Source of the DNA: JAMXLJ01 sp036558745
GTDB lineage: Bacteria > Actinomycetota > Acidimicrobiia > IMCC26256 > JAMXLJ01
Direction of reading: 5' to 3'
DNA length: 64,000 bases
Assembly (NCBI GenBank): GCA_036558745.1
Contig: DATBEZ010000035.1
Span: 7,683 to 71,682 of the forward strand
Below, piece by piece: positions 43,498 to 51,011 of the stretch; within the stretch, counting starts at the first letter, position 1, and every line of letters begins with the position of its first letter. The translations under genes were made by a program, and so were the position numbers. The notes beneath the pieces are model-generated. The model worked only from the letters and a program-made list of their open reading frames with translations. It ran no database searches and had not been told where the DNA came from.

Positions 43498-44505
43498 TCA
43501 ATTCACGAACTCCTCGTTGGAGCGGGACACGACGATCTGACCCGCTTCCTCGAGCGCACGGATGACACGGACGACCGCGCCCTGCGCCTCTTCGACGGTC
43601 TTGAGGCGCATGGGTCCGAGCAGCTCGATCTCCTCGGCCAGGTTGGAGGAGGCGCGCTCGGACATGTTGCGCATGATCTTGTCGCGCACGTTCGGCGCGA
43701 CACCCTTGAGCGCGACCGCGAGCTCTTTCGAGTCGACCTGACGCAGGATGAGCTGCACCGAGCGGTCGTCCAGCCCGACGATGTCCTCGAACACGAACAT
43801 GCGGCTGCGGACCTCGTCGGCGAGGTCGGGGTTGTCACGCTCGAGCCCCTCGAAGATGAGACGCTCCGTCGCACGGTCCGAACGGTTCAGGATGTCGACC
43901 AACGCCTGCACACCACCGACCGTCGACATGTCCTGCTGCTGCACGATCGACGACAGCTTCGGCTCGAGCACCGCTTCGATCTGCGCGATCACCTCCGGCG
44001 AGGTGCGGTCCATCGTGGCAAGCCGGCGCGCGACGTCGCGCTGCAGCTCCTCGGGCAGCGCGCTGAGCACCATCGCGCCGGAGTCGGCGGTGAGGTGCGC
44101 GAGCACGAGGGCGATCGTCTGTGGGTGCTCGTCCTGGAGGTAGGTGAGCACCTGGCGCGGGTCGGCGCGGCGGAGGAACTCGAACGGCGCCTTCACGATC
44201 GTGGCGCCGAGGCTCTCGAGGATCTCGCGCGCCTTGTCCTCGCCCAGGCTCTCCTCGAGCAGCTCACGGGCGCGGTCGAAGCCACCCTGAGCGACGTGTG
44301 CGCGTGCCGAGCGGAGCTCGTTGAACTCCGACATCACCGCGTCGACCGCCTCGGCCTTCACGGTGTCGAGGCGCGCGACCTCGGCCATGATCTGGCTGAC
44401 CTCCTGCTCGCGCAGGAGCCGCAGCACCTTCGACGACCGTTCCGTGCCGACCTGCATGAGCAGCACGGCGGCCTTCTGGGCTCCGCTCAGGTGTCGCTGC
44501 GCCAC
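43498..44505 (-). CDS. fliG: Flagellar motor switch protein FliG
   Basis: The 335-aa product contains the FliG N-domain (SGAQKAAVLLMQVGTERSS), the middle domain with the EHPQT motif (126-130), and a C-domain with the charged torque helix (LDDRSVQLILRQVDSKELAV, then ALKGVAPNVRDKIMRNMSERA). GTG 44505 starts 3 nt after fliF. It binds the MS-ring and receives torque from MotA. Confidence 0.95.
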   Translation of the reverse strand: MAQRHLSGAQKAAVLLMQVGTERSSKVLRLLREQEVSQIMAEVARLDTVKAEAVDAVMSEFNELRSARAHVAQGGFDRARELLEESLGEDKAREILESLGATIVKAPFEFLRRADPRQVLTYLQDEHPQTIALVLAHLTADSGAMVLSALPEELQRDVARRLATMDRTSPEVIAQIEAVLEPKLSSIVQQQDMSTVGGVQALVDILNRSDRATERLIFEGLERDNPDLADEVRSRMFVFEDIVGLDDRSVQLILRQVDSKELAVALKGVAPNVRDKIMRNMSERASSNLAEEIELLGPMRLKTVEEAQGAVVRVIRALEEAGQIVVSRSNEEFVN

Positions 44506-44508
44506 CGC

Positions 44509-46206
44509 TTACGACCTCCGGTCGGCGAGCCAGCTGCGCAGCGTCGCCGCGGCCTCGTCGGGCTGGTGGTCGATCAGCCCGATGATGTCCTTCTCGACCT
44601 GGTCGAGCTCCGTGGGCTCGGGGAGCGCCGCAGCCTCGATGGATGGCGGCATCGCCGCGTCGTCGAGACCCTGGAGCTGCGCGAGCTGGGCCAGCTGCTG
44701 GGCCTGGAGCAGACGGTTCGTGCCCATACCGGGCGTGGCGGCCTCGAGCGCGCGCAGGTCGAGCGGCGTACGGATCGGCTCGCGCTTGGCCGCCTTCTTC
44801 ATCGCCCGCCAGGCGAGGAACAGCACCACGCCGACGAGCAGCAGTGCGACGAGCGCCTTGATCATGTCGAACAACGCGTTCTGCTTCTTCGCCGCGTCGG
44901 TGGCCGACAGCGCCTTGGCCGCGTCCTTCGCCTGCGTGTTGTCGAAGGTCATGCGGGTGACGTTGATCTGGTCGCCGCGAGCAGGGTTGAGACCGACCGC
45001 GGCCTGCACGAGGTTCTGCACGTTGGGCAGGTCGGACGCCTGCACCTTCTTGCCGTCCACCACGACCGCCACGGACATCCGGTCGACCGTGCCCGGCGCG
45101 GTGCGCACCTCGGCCGTCACCTTGCCCACTCCGAAGTCGCTGTTGTTCTCGTTGTTCGAGTAGTTGGTGTTGCCGCCGCCGCCGACCGTCGGCGTACCCG
45201 TGCCGAGCACACCGGCCGCGGTGCCGCCGCCGTTGCTCGTGTACGTCTCGGTCTTCTGGTTCTGCGTCAACGCCGGCGCCGTGGTCGGCGTGGTGGTGGG
45301 TCCCCCGGCGATCGTCGTGGTCGTCGTCCCCGTCGTGATCTGCTGCGCGACGTCGTTGCCGTACGCGGTCGCGGTGGTCGCCTTCTGGTCGAAGTTCAGC
45401 GTCGCCGCGACGCGCACGATCGCGTGGCCCGGCCCGTAGACGCCGTTCAGCATGTCCTGCACCGACTGCGTGACCCGCTGCTCGTACCCCGCGGTGTCCC
45501 CCGAGTGCACGTCGCCGGCCGCGGCGCCCGCCATGCCCGGTGCCGCGAGCACCGTTCCCTTCGTGTCGGCGACGGTCACCGTGTTCGGGTCCATGCCCGC
45601 GACGCTCGAGGCGACCAAGTTCACGATCGCCTGCACCGAGCCCGAGTCGAGCGACTGGTTCGGCTTCGTCTTGACGAGCACCGATGCGCTGGGCTTCTGC
45701 GAGTCGCTCGCGAACACGTCGTTCTGCGGCACGACGAGGTGCACGGTCGCGCCGTCGACCGCGTCGAGCGCGCCGATCGTCTTGCTCAGCTCACCCTCGA
45801 GCGCGCGCTGGTAGTCGACGTTCTGCTTGAACTCGGAGGTCGTGAGACCTTCCTTGTCGAGCAGCGAGTACCCGTCGCTGTTCCCGGTCGGCAGACCCTG
45901 CGCGCTCATGTCGAGACGGGTCTGGTACACCTGCGACTGGGGGACGAGGATCGTGTCGCCGCCGTTGCCGAGCTTGTAGCTCACGCCCTTCGACTGGAGC
46001 GCGGTCGTGATCGACGACGCGTCCTTCGGATCGAGGTTGCTGAAGAGCGGCGCGTACTGCTGCTTCGGGCTCGACGAGATGAACACCATGCCGACGACGA
46101 CGAGGCCGATCGCGGCGAGCACGGACACGACCTTCTGGCCGGTCGTGAACCCTCCGAGAAAGCGCTGGAGCTGGCTCTTCGTGCGTTCGAGATCGAACTT
46201 GGGCAT
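44509..46206 (-). CDS. fliF: MS-ring protein FliF
   Basis: The 565-aa product has TM1 (about 27-45), tandem ring-building motifs with the YscJ-like domain (YSLLDKEGLTTSEFKQNVDY), a long Thr/Gly/Asn-rich insert (about 285-350), TM2 (about 440-460), and a C-terminal FliG-binding tail (DIIGLIDHQPDEAAATLRSW). ATG 46206 shares its A with the fliE stop (TGATG). Confidence 0.95.
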   Translation of the reverse strand: MPKFDLERTKSQLQRFLGGFTTGQKVVSVLAAIGLVVVGMVFISSSPKQQYAPLFSNLDPKDASSITTALQSKGVSYKLGNGGDTILVPQSQVYQTRLDMSAQGLPTGNSDGYSLLDKEGLTTSEFKQNVDYQRALEGELSKTIGALDAVDGATVHLVVPQNDVFASDSQKPSASVLVKTKPNQSLDSGSVQAIVNLVASSVAGMDPNTVTVADTKGTVLAAPGMAGAAAGDVHSGDTAGYEQRVTQSVQDMLNGVYGPGHAIVRVAATLNFDQKATTATAYGNDVAQQITTGTTTTTIAGGPTTTPTTAPALTQNQKTETYTSNGGGTAAGVLGTGTPTVGGGGNTNYSNNENNSDFGVGKVTAEVRTAPGTVDRMSVAVVVDGKKVQASDLPNVQNLVQAAVGLNPARGDQINVTRMTFDNTQAKDAAKALSATDAAKKQNALFDMIKALVALLLVGVVLFLAWRAMKKAAKREPIRTPLDLRALEAATPGMGTNRLLQAQQLAQLAQLQGLDDAAMPPSIEAAALPEPTELDQVEKDIIGLIDHQPDEAAATLRSWLADRRS

Positions 46207-46565
46207 CAGACCTGCATCCCCATGATGCTCTGGAAGGCTTCAACCGCCTTGTCTCGCACGGCGGTCGTCAACTGCGTCTGGACCTGCGCCTGGTTGGAGG
46301 CGATCAGGTAGTCGGTGACGTCGGTGAGGTTGCCGGTCGACGCCTGGATCGCGAGCTGGTCCGCGTTGTTCTGCGTGCCCTGCAGGTTGTCGAGCGCGTT
46401 GACGATCGCGTTGCCGAAGTCGTTCGACGTGCTCCCCGCGGCAGCGGTCGCGTTCGCGGCGTCGGCTGCACCCGCCTGGGTGACCGGCTGGATGTTGAGG
46501 CTCGCCAACGAACCGAGCGAGCCGAGCGAACCAACTGCAGGAATCGCCACCGAGCCCTCCGTCAC
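46206..46565 (-). CDS. fliE: Rod/MS-ring junction protein FliE
   Basis: The 119-aa product ends in the FliE helical core (NNADQLAIQASTGNLTDVTD, then QVQTQLTTAVRDKAVEAFQSIMGMQV). The N-terminal third is Gly/Ser/Ala-rich. GTG 46565 overlaps the flgC stop (GTGA). A second GTG at 46550 has GGAGGG 5 nt upstream and may be used instead. Confidence 0.85.
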   Translation of the reverse strand: MTEGSVAIPAVGSLGSLGSLASLNIQPVTQAGAADAANATAAAGSTSNDFGNAIVNALDNLQGTQNNADQLAIQASTGNLTDVTDYLIASNQAQVQTQLTTAVRDKAVEAFQSIMGMQV

Positions 46566-46966
46566 TTCCCGAGCTCGAGCGCGGCCTGGTACGAGTCCTT
46601 GGCCCGACTGACCGTCGCGAGGTTGGCCTGGTAGCCGCGCTCCGCGACGAGCATCTGGACCATCTGGTCGCCCAGGTCGATGTCGGGCATGCGCACGTTG
46701 CCCTGCGCATCCGCGAGCGGGTTGCTCGGGTCGTTGACCACGCGCCCGGCCGGGTCACCGAACGTCACGCCCGCCACCGCGGCACCGTTGCCGATCGCGG
46801 ACCCGTCGGTGCTCGGCACCGCCTCCGCGACGACCATGCGCTGCTGGAACGCGGGACCGCTCGTCGGGCGCGCGGTGTTGATGTTCGCGATGTTGTCGGA
46901 GATCGCGTCGAGCCACGTGCGGTACACGTGCAGGCTCGTACCGGCGGTGTTCATGGCGTTGAACAT
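46562..46966 (-). CDS. flgC: Proximal rod protein FlgC
   Basis: The 134-aa product has the rod N-terminal helix (GTSLHVYRTWLDAISDNIANI) and the FlgC C-terminal motif (DPSNPLADAQGNVRMPDIDL, then VQMLVAERGYQANLATVSRAK). Length is normal. The usual NxNT element reads NINTARPT. It starts 3 nt after flgB. Confidence 0.9.
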   Translation of the reverse strand: MFNAMNTAGTSLHVYRTWLDAISDNIANINTARPTSGPAFQQRMVVAEAVPSTDGSAIGNGAAVAGVTFGDPAGRVVNDPSNPLADAQGNVRMPDIDLGDQMVQMLVAERGYQANLATVSRAKDSYQAALELGK

Positions 46967-46969
46967 CGA

Positions 46970-47317
46970 TCAGGCCTTTCCTGAGATCGACAGCCGCAGC
47001 AGGTTGAACTTCGACGTCATCGCCTCGATCATCAGCTGGTACGACATGTCCGTCTTCATCGCGCTGACGGTCTCGTCGTCGAGGCTCACGTTGTTGCCCT
47101 GCAGGTTCGTGGGCGCGGTCGAGCGGCTCATCGTCGGTTGCACCGTCGAGGGGTCGCCGTCGTTGCTGATCGCGTCGGCGAGGCTGCTCTCGAACGAGAC
47201 CTGCCCGGCGAGGAAGCCCGGCGTCTCTGAGTTCGAGATGTTGTCGGCGATGGTCCGCTGCCGGGCTGCGAGCCCGTGCAGTGCACCCTGGATCGCCTCG
47301 ATCGCGAGATCGTTCAC
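46970..47317 (-). CDS. flgB: Proximal rod protein FlgB
   Basis: The 115-aa product starts VNDLAIEAIQGALHGLAARQ, then RTIADNISNSETPGF, the FlgB rod signature, and ends with a C-terminal helix (YQLMIEAMTSKFNLLRLSIS). GTG 47317 has GGGAGGTGA with a 9-nt spacer, but that site can pair with upstream sequence (47321-47351). It is the first gene of the long flagellar transcript. Confidence 0.9.
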   Translation of the reverse strand: MNDLAIEAIQGALHGLAARQRTIADNISNSETPGFLAGQVSFESSLADAISNDGDPSTVQPTMSRSTAPTNLQGNNVSLDDETVSAMKTDMSYQLMIEAMTSKFNLLRLSISGKA

Positions 47318-47320
47318 GCG

Positions 47321-47351
47321 ACGTCACCTCCCGAAAGCAAGGAGGCGACGT
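47321..47351 (-). promoter_or_regulatory. flgB leader hairpin that sequesters the ribosome-binding site
   Basis: On the - strand, ACGTCGCCTCC (47351-47341), a 9-nt loop and GGAGGTGACGT (47331-47321) pair over 11 bp, with one G-U wobble when transcribed. The GGAGG Shine-Dalgarno sequence of flgB is fully inside the stem, 9 nt before the GTG start. Such a fold would hold translation low until it is opened by a protein, an RNA or a temperature change. This reading is inference from base pairing. Confidence 0.6.
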
Positions 47352-47577
47352 TGCGCGGGCACGGGATGCTGCAAACCTGCGCCGCCGGGGCACCGTGGTG
47401 CAGCCGGCTCTTCTCCGGTCGAGTGACCGACAACGCGAACCTCCACGTTCGCTGCCGCACCCATCCGTGGCGTCGAGGCGAGCTTCTCCGTGCTCGTTGG
47501 GTCCGATCGGTCGACCCGCGCCGGCCCTGAGGAAAACTCGGCGGAATCCGCCTTCGGTCCCTCGGCGACCGAACGCG

Positions 47578-47805
47578 TCAGTTCGACGAAGGGTCGAGCA
47601 ACCCGAGGAGGGTGCTCGTCGCGACCGCGCGCTCGAGGAGGCCCGCGGGCGGCAGGTCGCGCAGCGCAGCCGACACCCGCTCGCCGTCGTCACCCGCCGC
47701 GCCGAACAGGTCGAGCAGGGCGTCGACCACGACACCCCGGTCGACGAGCTCCTGCGACGGGAGCCCGGCCAGCACCGCCTGCACCTCGTCCTCGAACGTC
47801 GTCAT
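47578..47805 (-). CDS. Small hypothetical protein upstream of flgB
   Basis: The 75-aa acidic, helical product (MTTFEDEVQAVLAGLPSQEL to LLGLLDPSSN) starts at ATG 47805 with AAGGGC just upstream. No family is recognised. It lies 260 nt before flgB in the same direction. The gap between them (47318-47577) shows no other gene and must contain the flgB leader. It could be a regulator or an unrelated small protein. Confidence 0.4.
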   Translation of the reverse strand: MTTFEDEVQAVLAGLPSQELVDRGVVVDALLDLFGAAGDDGERVSAALRDLPPAGLLERAVATSTLLGLLDPSSN

Positions 47806-47866
47806 GCCCTTCTCTCGGCACACCGGCCGGTCCCTGGAGCCGAATCGGAGGAGTGATACGGCCATA

Positions 47867-47998
47867 TCCATGGCTCCCTCCGCTCCGCTCGGAGGGCTTC
47901 GCCCGGCGGAGCTCCGCTCGGTCCGCACTCTGTCCATGGCTCCCTCCGCGCCGCTCGGAGGGCTTCGCCCGGCGGAGCTCCACTCCGTCCGCACTCTC
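47867..47998 (-). repeat. Family B intergenic repeat, two tandem 66-bp units
   Basis: Two head-to-tail 66-bp units begin TCCATGGCTCCCTCCGC at 47867 and 47933. They differ at only a few positions, and both match the inverse copy at 9794-9858. Each unit contains GGAGGGCTTCGCCCGGCGGA, whose GGGC/GCCC arms form a tight hairpin. They lie in the gap between the small gene at 47578 and the divergent helical-repeat gene at 48081. Confidence 0.75.
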
Positions 47999-48080
47999 CC
48001 CTTGAGGGGGCTGGCGGACGTGCCGATGACACCACTCGGGACGGCGGCATCGACCGCCGCGGGAGATCGACGGAGGCACC

Positions 48081-49292
48081 ATGGCGCACGCGGACCTCGC
48101 ACCCACGGGCTGCGACGCCTTCGACCGGGGACGCGCGCTCCTGGCCGAGGGCCGGGAAGACGACGCCCTCGACGCCTTCGACCTGGCCGTCCTCGAGACG
48201 CCCGACCCCCGGATCCGGGGCGCGGCCGCCGCGGCCCTGGCCCGGCTCCTGCTCGAGCAGGGCCGTCACCGCGAGGCCCGGGTGTGGGCCCAGGCCGTCC
48301 GCCGGGACGTGGTCGGCTCGGCCCTGGCCGACGTGCTCGAGGCATCCGCCCTGGTCCAGGCCGGGGACTCGACCGCGGCCCTGGCCCTCCTGACCACGGT
48401 CGATCCCGGTTCGCCGGTCGGCGACGGGTTCACCGAGATCCCGGCCGCCCTCATCCGCCTGATCCGGGGCCACGCCCTCTACGTGCTCGGACGCTTCCAG
48501 GAGGCGACCGACGAGGTGGTGGCCGCCTTCGGCGCCGACCCCTTCCTCCCCGACGTGTGGGCCGCCTTCGCCGCACTGTGCGCGGAGACCGACTTCGACC
48601 CGGGCCCGGTGGTCGCCACGATCCCCGAGGACCGGGTGACCGAGGTCCTGGGCTGGCTCGACCACGCCCCGGCCGACGGGATCGACCGCATCGCGGAAGC
48701 GCTGTGGGCCCGCTTCCCCGGCCAGCGCTCCCTCCTCGCCTTCGCGTCCGCCTTCGCCCCCTACCTGGAGCTGTCCCGGACCCTCGAGTGGTCGGCCCGG
48801 CTCCGGGAGTCCGGCGCCGACGACCACTGTCCGCTCCTCACGGTCGCCGCCGCGACCGCCGCGCCCCCGCTCGACCGGGCCCGGGCCGGGGTCGTGGCGT
48901 GGGCGACCTTCGGCGACGAGCGGGCGGTGCCCTACATCGAGGCCGCCGCGGCCGACATCCCCGAGGCCGACCTGGGCCCGATCGTGCACGAGGTGCTGCT
49001 CGCGGCGCCCCAGCTCGCCCCCGCCTTCGTCGTCGCCGCGGCGACGACCGGTCCCCGCTGCGTCGCGCTCGCCGTCGCGGCGTACCGGGAAGGCGCGGTC
49101 GAGGAGTCACTGGCGCTGCTCGCGCGGGGGCTCGGCGCGATCGACCCCGACGCGCCCGACGACGCCGCGCTCATCGCGCAGCTCATCCCGGCCGACGTGG
49201 CCGAGGCCTTCGCGGTCGAGGCCGACGCGCGCGACGCGGGTGAGGTCGCGGACTTCCTGCGCGCGGTCGCGGCAACCGCCGCGGGCGACTGA
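48081..49292 (+). CDS. TPR-like helical-repeat protein
   Basis: The 403-aa product is strongly alpha-helical. TPR-style units lie in the first half (FDRGRALLAEGREDDALDAF; LARLLLEQGRHREARVWAQA; RGHALYVLGRFQEATDEVVA). The second half is a degenerate helical array. No signal peptide is visible. CGGAGG precedes ATG 48081. It is the first gene of the + strand nonulosonate unit and lies 15 nt before the CMP-sugar synthetase. A scaffold role in flagellin glycosylation is possible but unproven. Confidence 0.6.
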   Translation: MAHADLAPTGCDAFDRGRALLAEGREDDALDAFDLAVLETPDPRIRGAAAAALARLLLEQGRHREARVWAQAVRRDVVGSALADVLEASALVQAGDSTAALALLTTVDPGSPVGDGFTEIPAALIRLIRGHALYVLGRFQEATDEVVAAFGADPFLPDVWAAFAALCAETDFDPGPVVATIPEDRVTEVLGWLDHAPADGIDRIAEALWARFPGQRSLLAFASAFAPYLELSRTLEWSARLRESGADDHCPLLTVAAATAAPPLDRARAGVVAWATFGDERAVPYIEAAAADIPEADLGPIVHEVLLAAPQLAPAFVVAAATTGPRCVALAVAAYREGAVEESLALLARGLGAIDPDAPDDAALIAQLIPADVAEAFAVEADARDAGEVADFLRAVAATAAGD

Positions 49293-49307
49293 GACGCGAC
49301 ACGGCCC

Positions 49308-49997
49308 GTGGTTGCGCGACTCGACGCCGACCGCGTGTTCTGCGTGATCCCCGCGCGCGCCGGCTCGACGCGGGTGCCCGACAAGAACCTCGCACGCGTC
49401 GGTGGCGTGACCCTCCTCGAGCGGGCGATCCACGCCGCGCTCGGCGCGGTCACGCGGGTGTTCGTATCGACGGACAGTGAGCGGTACGCGTCGATCGCGA
49501 CCGCCGCGGGCGCGACCGTCCCCGGACTCCGCCCGGCCGAGCTCGCCACCGACGACGCGCCCATGGATCCGGTCGTCACGCACGCGCTGCGGGAGTGGGG
49601 CGATCCGGGTACGGAGGTCGTGCTGCTCGTCCAGCCGACGGCCCCGTTCACGACGGCCGGCGACCTCGTCGCGGTCGTTCGTGCGTTCGACGACGCGCAA
49701 GGCGCGGCGTGCGCCGTCACCGCGGTGCCGCTGGCGCCCACGACCGCGTTCGCGCTCGTCGCCGGGCCCGACGGTCTCGCGGCGCCGCTCGTCCCGGCCC
49801 TGTTCGACCGCCGGAGCCAGGACATCCCGCCGCTGGCCAACGCGACCGGGAGCGCCTTCGTCGCGCCGGCGGCGCGCGTGCGCGCGGGCGGCCCGCTGCT
49901 CGTCGCGCCGATCGCGCTCGCGTTCGTCGACCCCGAGCACGCGGTCGACGTCGACGACGTGCACGATCTCGCGCGCGCCCGGGAGCTGGCGTCGTGA
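49308..49997 (+). CDS. legF: CMP-nonulosonate (legionaminate/neuraminate) synthetase
   Basis: The 229-aa product has the cytidylyltransferase signature VIPARAGSTRVPDKNLARVG at residues 13-32, the LVQPTAPFTTAGDL segment, and a C-terminal FVDPEHAVDVDDVHDLARA motif. It joins CMP to a nonulosonic acid. Which acid cannot be fixed from this gene alone; the leg genes on the opposite strand favour legionaminic acid. GTG 49308 is the start, and the stop overlaps the synthase gene (GTGA). Confidence 0.8.
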   Translation: MVARLDADRVFCVIPARAGSTRVPDKNLARVGGVTLLERAIHAALGAVTRVFVSTDSERYASIATAAGATVPGLRPAELATDDAPMDPVVTHALREWGDPGTEVVLLVQPTAPFTTAGDLVAVVRAFDDAQGAACAVTAVPLAPTTAFALVAGPDGLAAPLVPALFDRRSQDIPPLANATGSAFVAPAARVRAGGPLLVAPIALAFVDPEHAVDVDDVHDLARARELAS

Positions 49998-50998
49998 GAT
50001 TTCCCAGCGCCGCATCGCCGTGGCTCATGGCCGAGATCGGCGTGAACCACGACGGCGACGTCGACCGTGCCCGCGAGATGGTCCGCGCCTGCGCGGAAGC
50101 GGGCTTCGACGCGGTGAAGTTCCAGTACTGGATCGTCGACGAGCTGCTCGCTCCGGAGGCACCGAACGCTCCGTACCAGGGTGGCGGTGACCAGCACGAG
50201 CTGCTCGAGCGGTTGCGTCTCGATCTCGACCAGCTCGCCGTCCTGCGCGACGAGGCGGCCGACGCCGGGGTCGCGTTCGTCTGCACCCCCGACGGCGAGC
50301 GCGCGTGCGCCGACGTGCTGACCCTCGACCCGCGCGTCCTCAAGATCGGCTCCGGCGACGCGGACAACCCGTGGTTGCTGAGCGCGGCCGGGGCGTCCGG
50401 TCTGCCGCTGCTCGTGTCGACGGGGATGATGAGCGACGCCGAGATCAAGGAGATCGGCCGTCACCTCTCGGCCGCGCGCAACGTCGTGTTCCTGCACTGC
50501 GTCTCCGCGTATCCCACGCCGCTCGTAGAAGCGAACCTGGCCCGCATGCAACGGCTGCGCGAGCTGACCGGCCGCCCGGTCGGGTTCTCGGACCACACCC
50601 TCGGTGCCGCGGCCGCGTCCGCGGCGGTCGCGCTCGGCGCGCAGGTGGTCGAGAAGCACGTCACCTGGTCGACGACCGCGCCCGGACCCGACCACGCGGC
50701 GTCGCTCGATCTTGCGGACGCGCCGGAGTGGGTCGAGACGGTGCGCGCGATCGCGGGCGCGGTGCACGCGCCGGTCGCGTCCACTGCGGAAGCCGTCAAC
50801 CGCGATGTGGTCCGTAAGGGTCTGTACCCGCGGCGGCCGTTGCCGGCGGGTCATCGGCTCGAGCGCGACGACCTGGTCCCGCTGCGACCGGTCGCGGGCG
50901 GGATCCCGGCGCTCGCGGTCGATCGCCTGGTCGGGTGGCGGCTCCGCGCCGATGCGGAACCCGGCCGTCCGCTCGGTTGGGAGGACCTCGTCCCGTGA
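49994..50998 (+). CDS. legI: Nonulosonate (legionaminate/sialate) synthase
   Basis: The 334-aa product has a NeuB TIM barrel (MAEIGVNHDGDVDRAREMVR; AGFDAVKFQYW; VLKIGSGDADNPWLL; HCVSAYPTPLVEANL; VGFSDHTLGAAA; VEKHVTW) and a C-terminal SAF/antifreeze-like domain (VRKGLYPRRPLPAGHRLERD). It condenses phosphoenolpyruvate with a 6-carbon amino sugar. GTG 49994 overlaps the legF stop. The fusion gene follows 13 nt later. Confidence 0.85.
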   Translation: MRFPSAASPWLMAEIGVNHDGDVDRAREMVRACAEAGFDAVKFQYWIVDELLAPEAPNAPYQGGGDQHELLERLRLDLDQLAVLRDEAADAGVAFVCTPDGERACADVLTLDPRVLKIGSGDADNPWLLSAAGASGLPLLVSTGMMSDAEIKEIGRHLSAARNVVFLHCVSAYPTPLVEANLARMQRLRELTGRPVGFSDHTLGAAAASAAVALGAQVVEKHVTWSTTAPGPDHAASLDLADAPEWVETVRAIAGAVHAPVASTAEAVNRDVVRKGLYPRRPLPAGHRLERDDLVPLRPVAGGIPALAVDRLVGWRLRADAEPGRPLGWEDLVP

Positions 50999-51011
50999 CG
51001 CGATCCGCACG

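Noticed and set aside
42751..46311. 1186-codon + strand open frame opposite fliH-fliG-fliF
   Set aside because: Composition is Arg/Leu/His/Asp-rich with no domain, and it is fully antisense to well-recognised flagellar genes.
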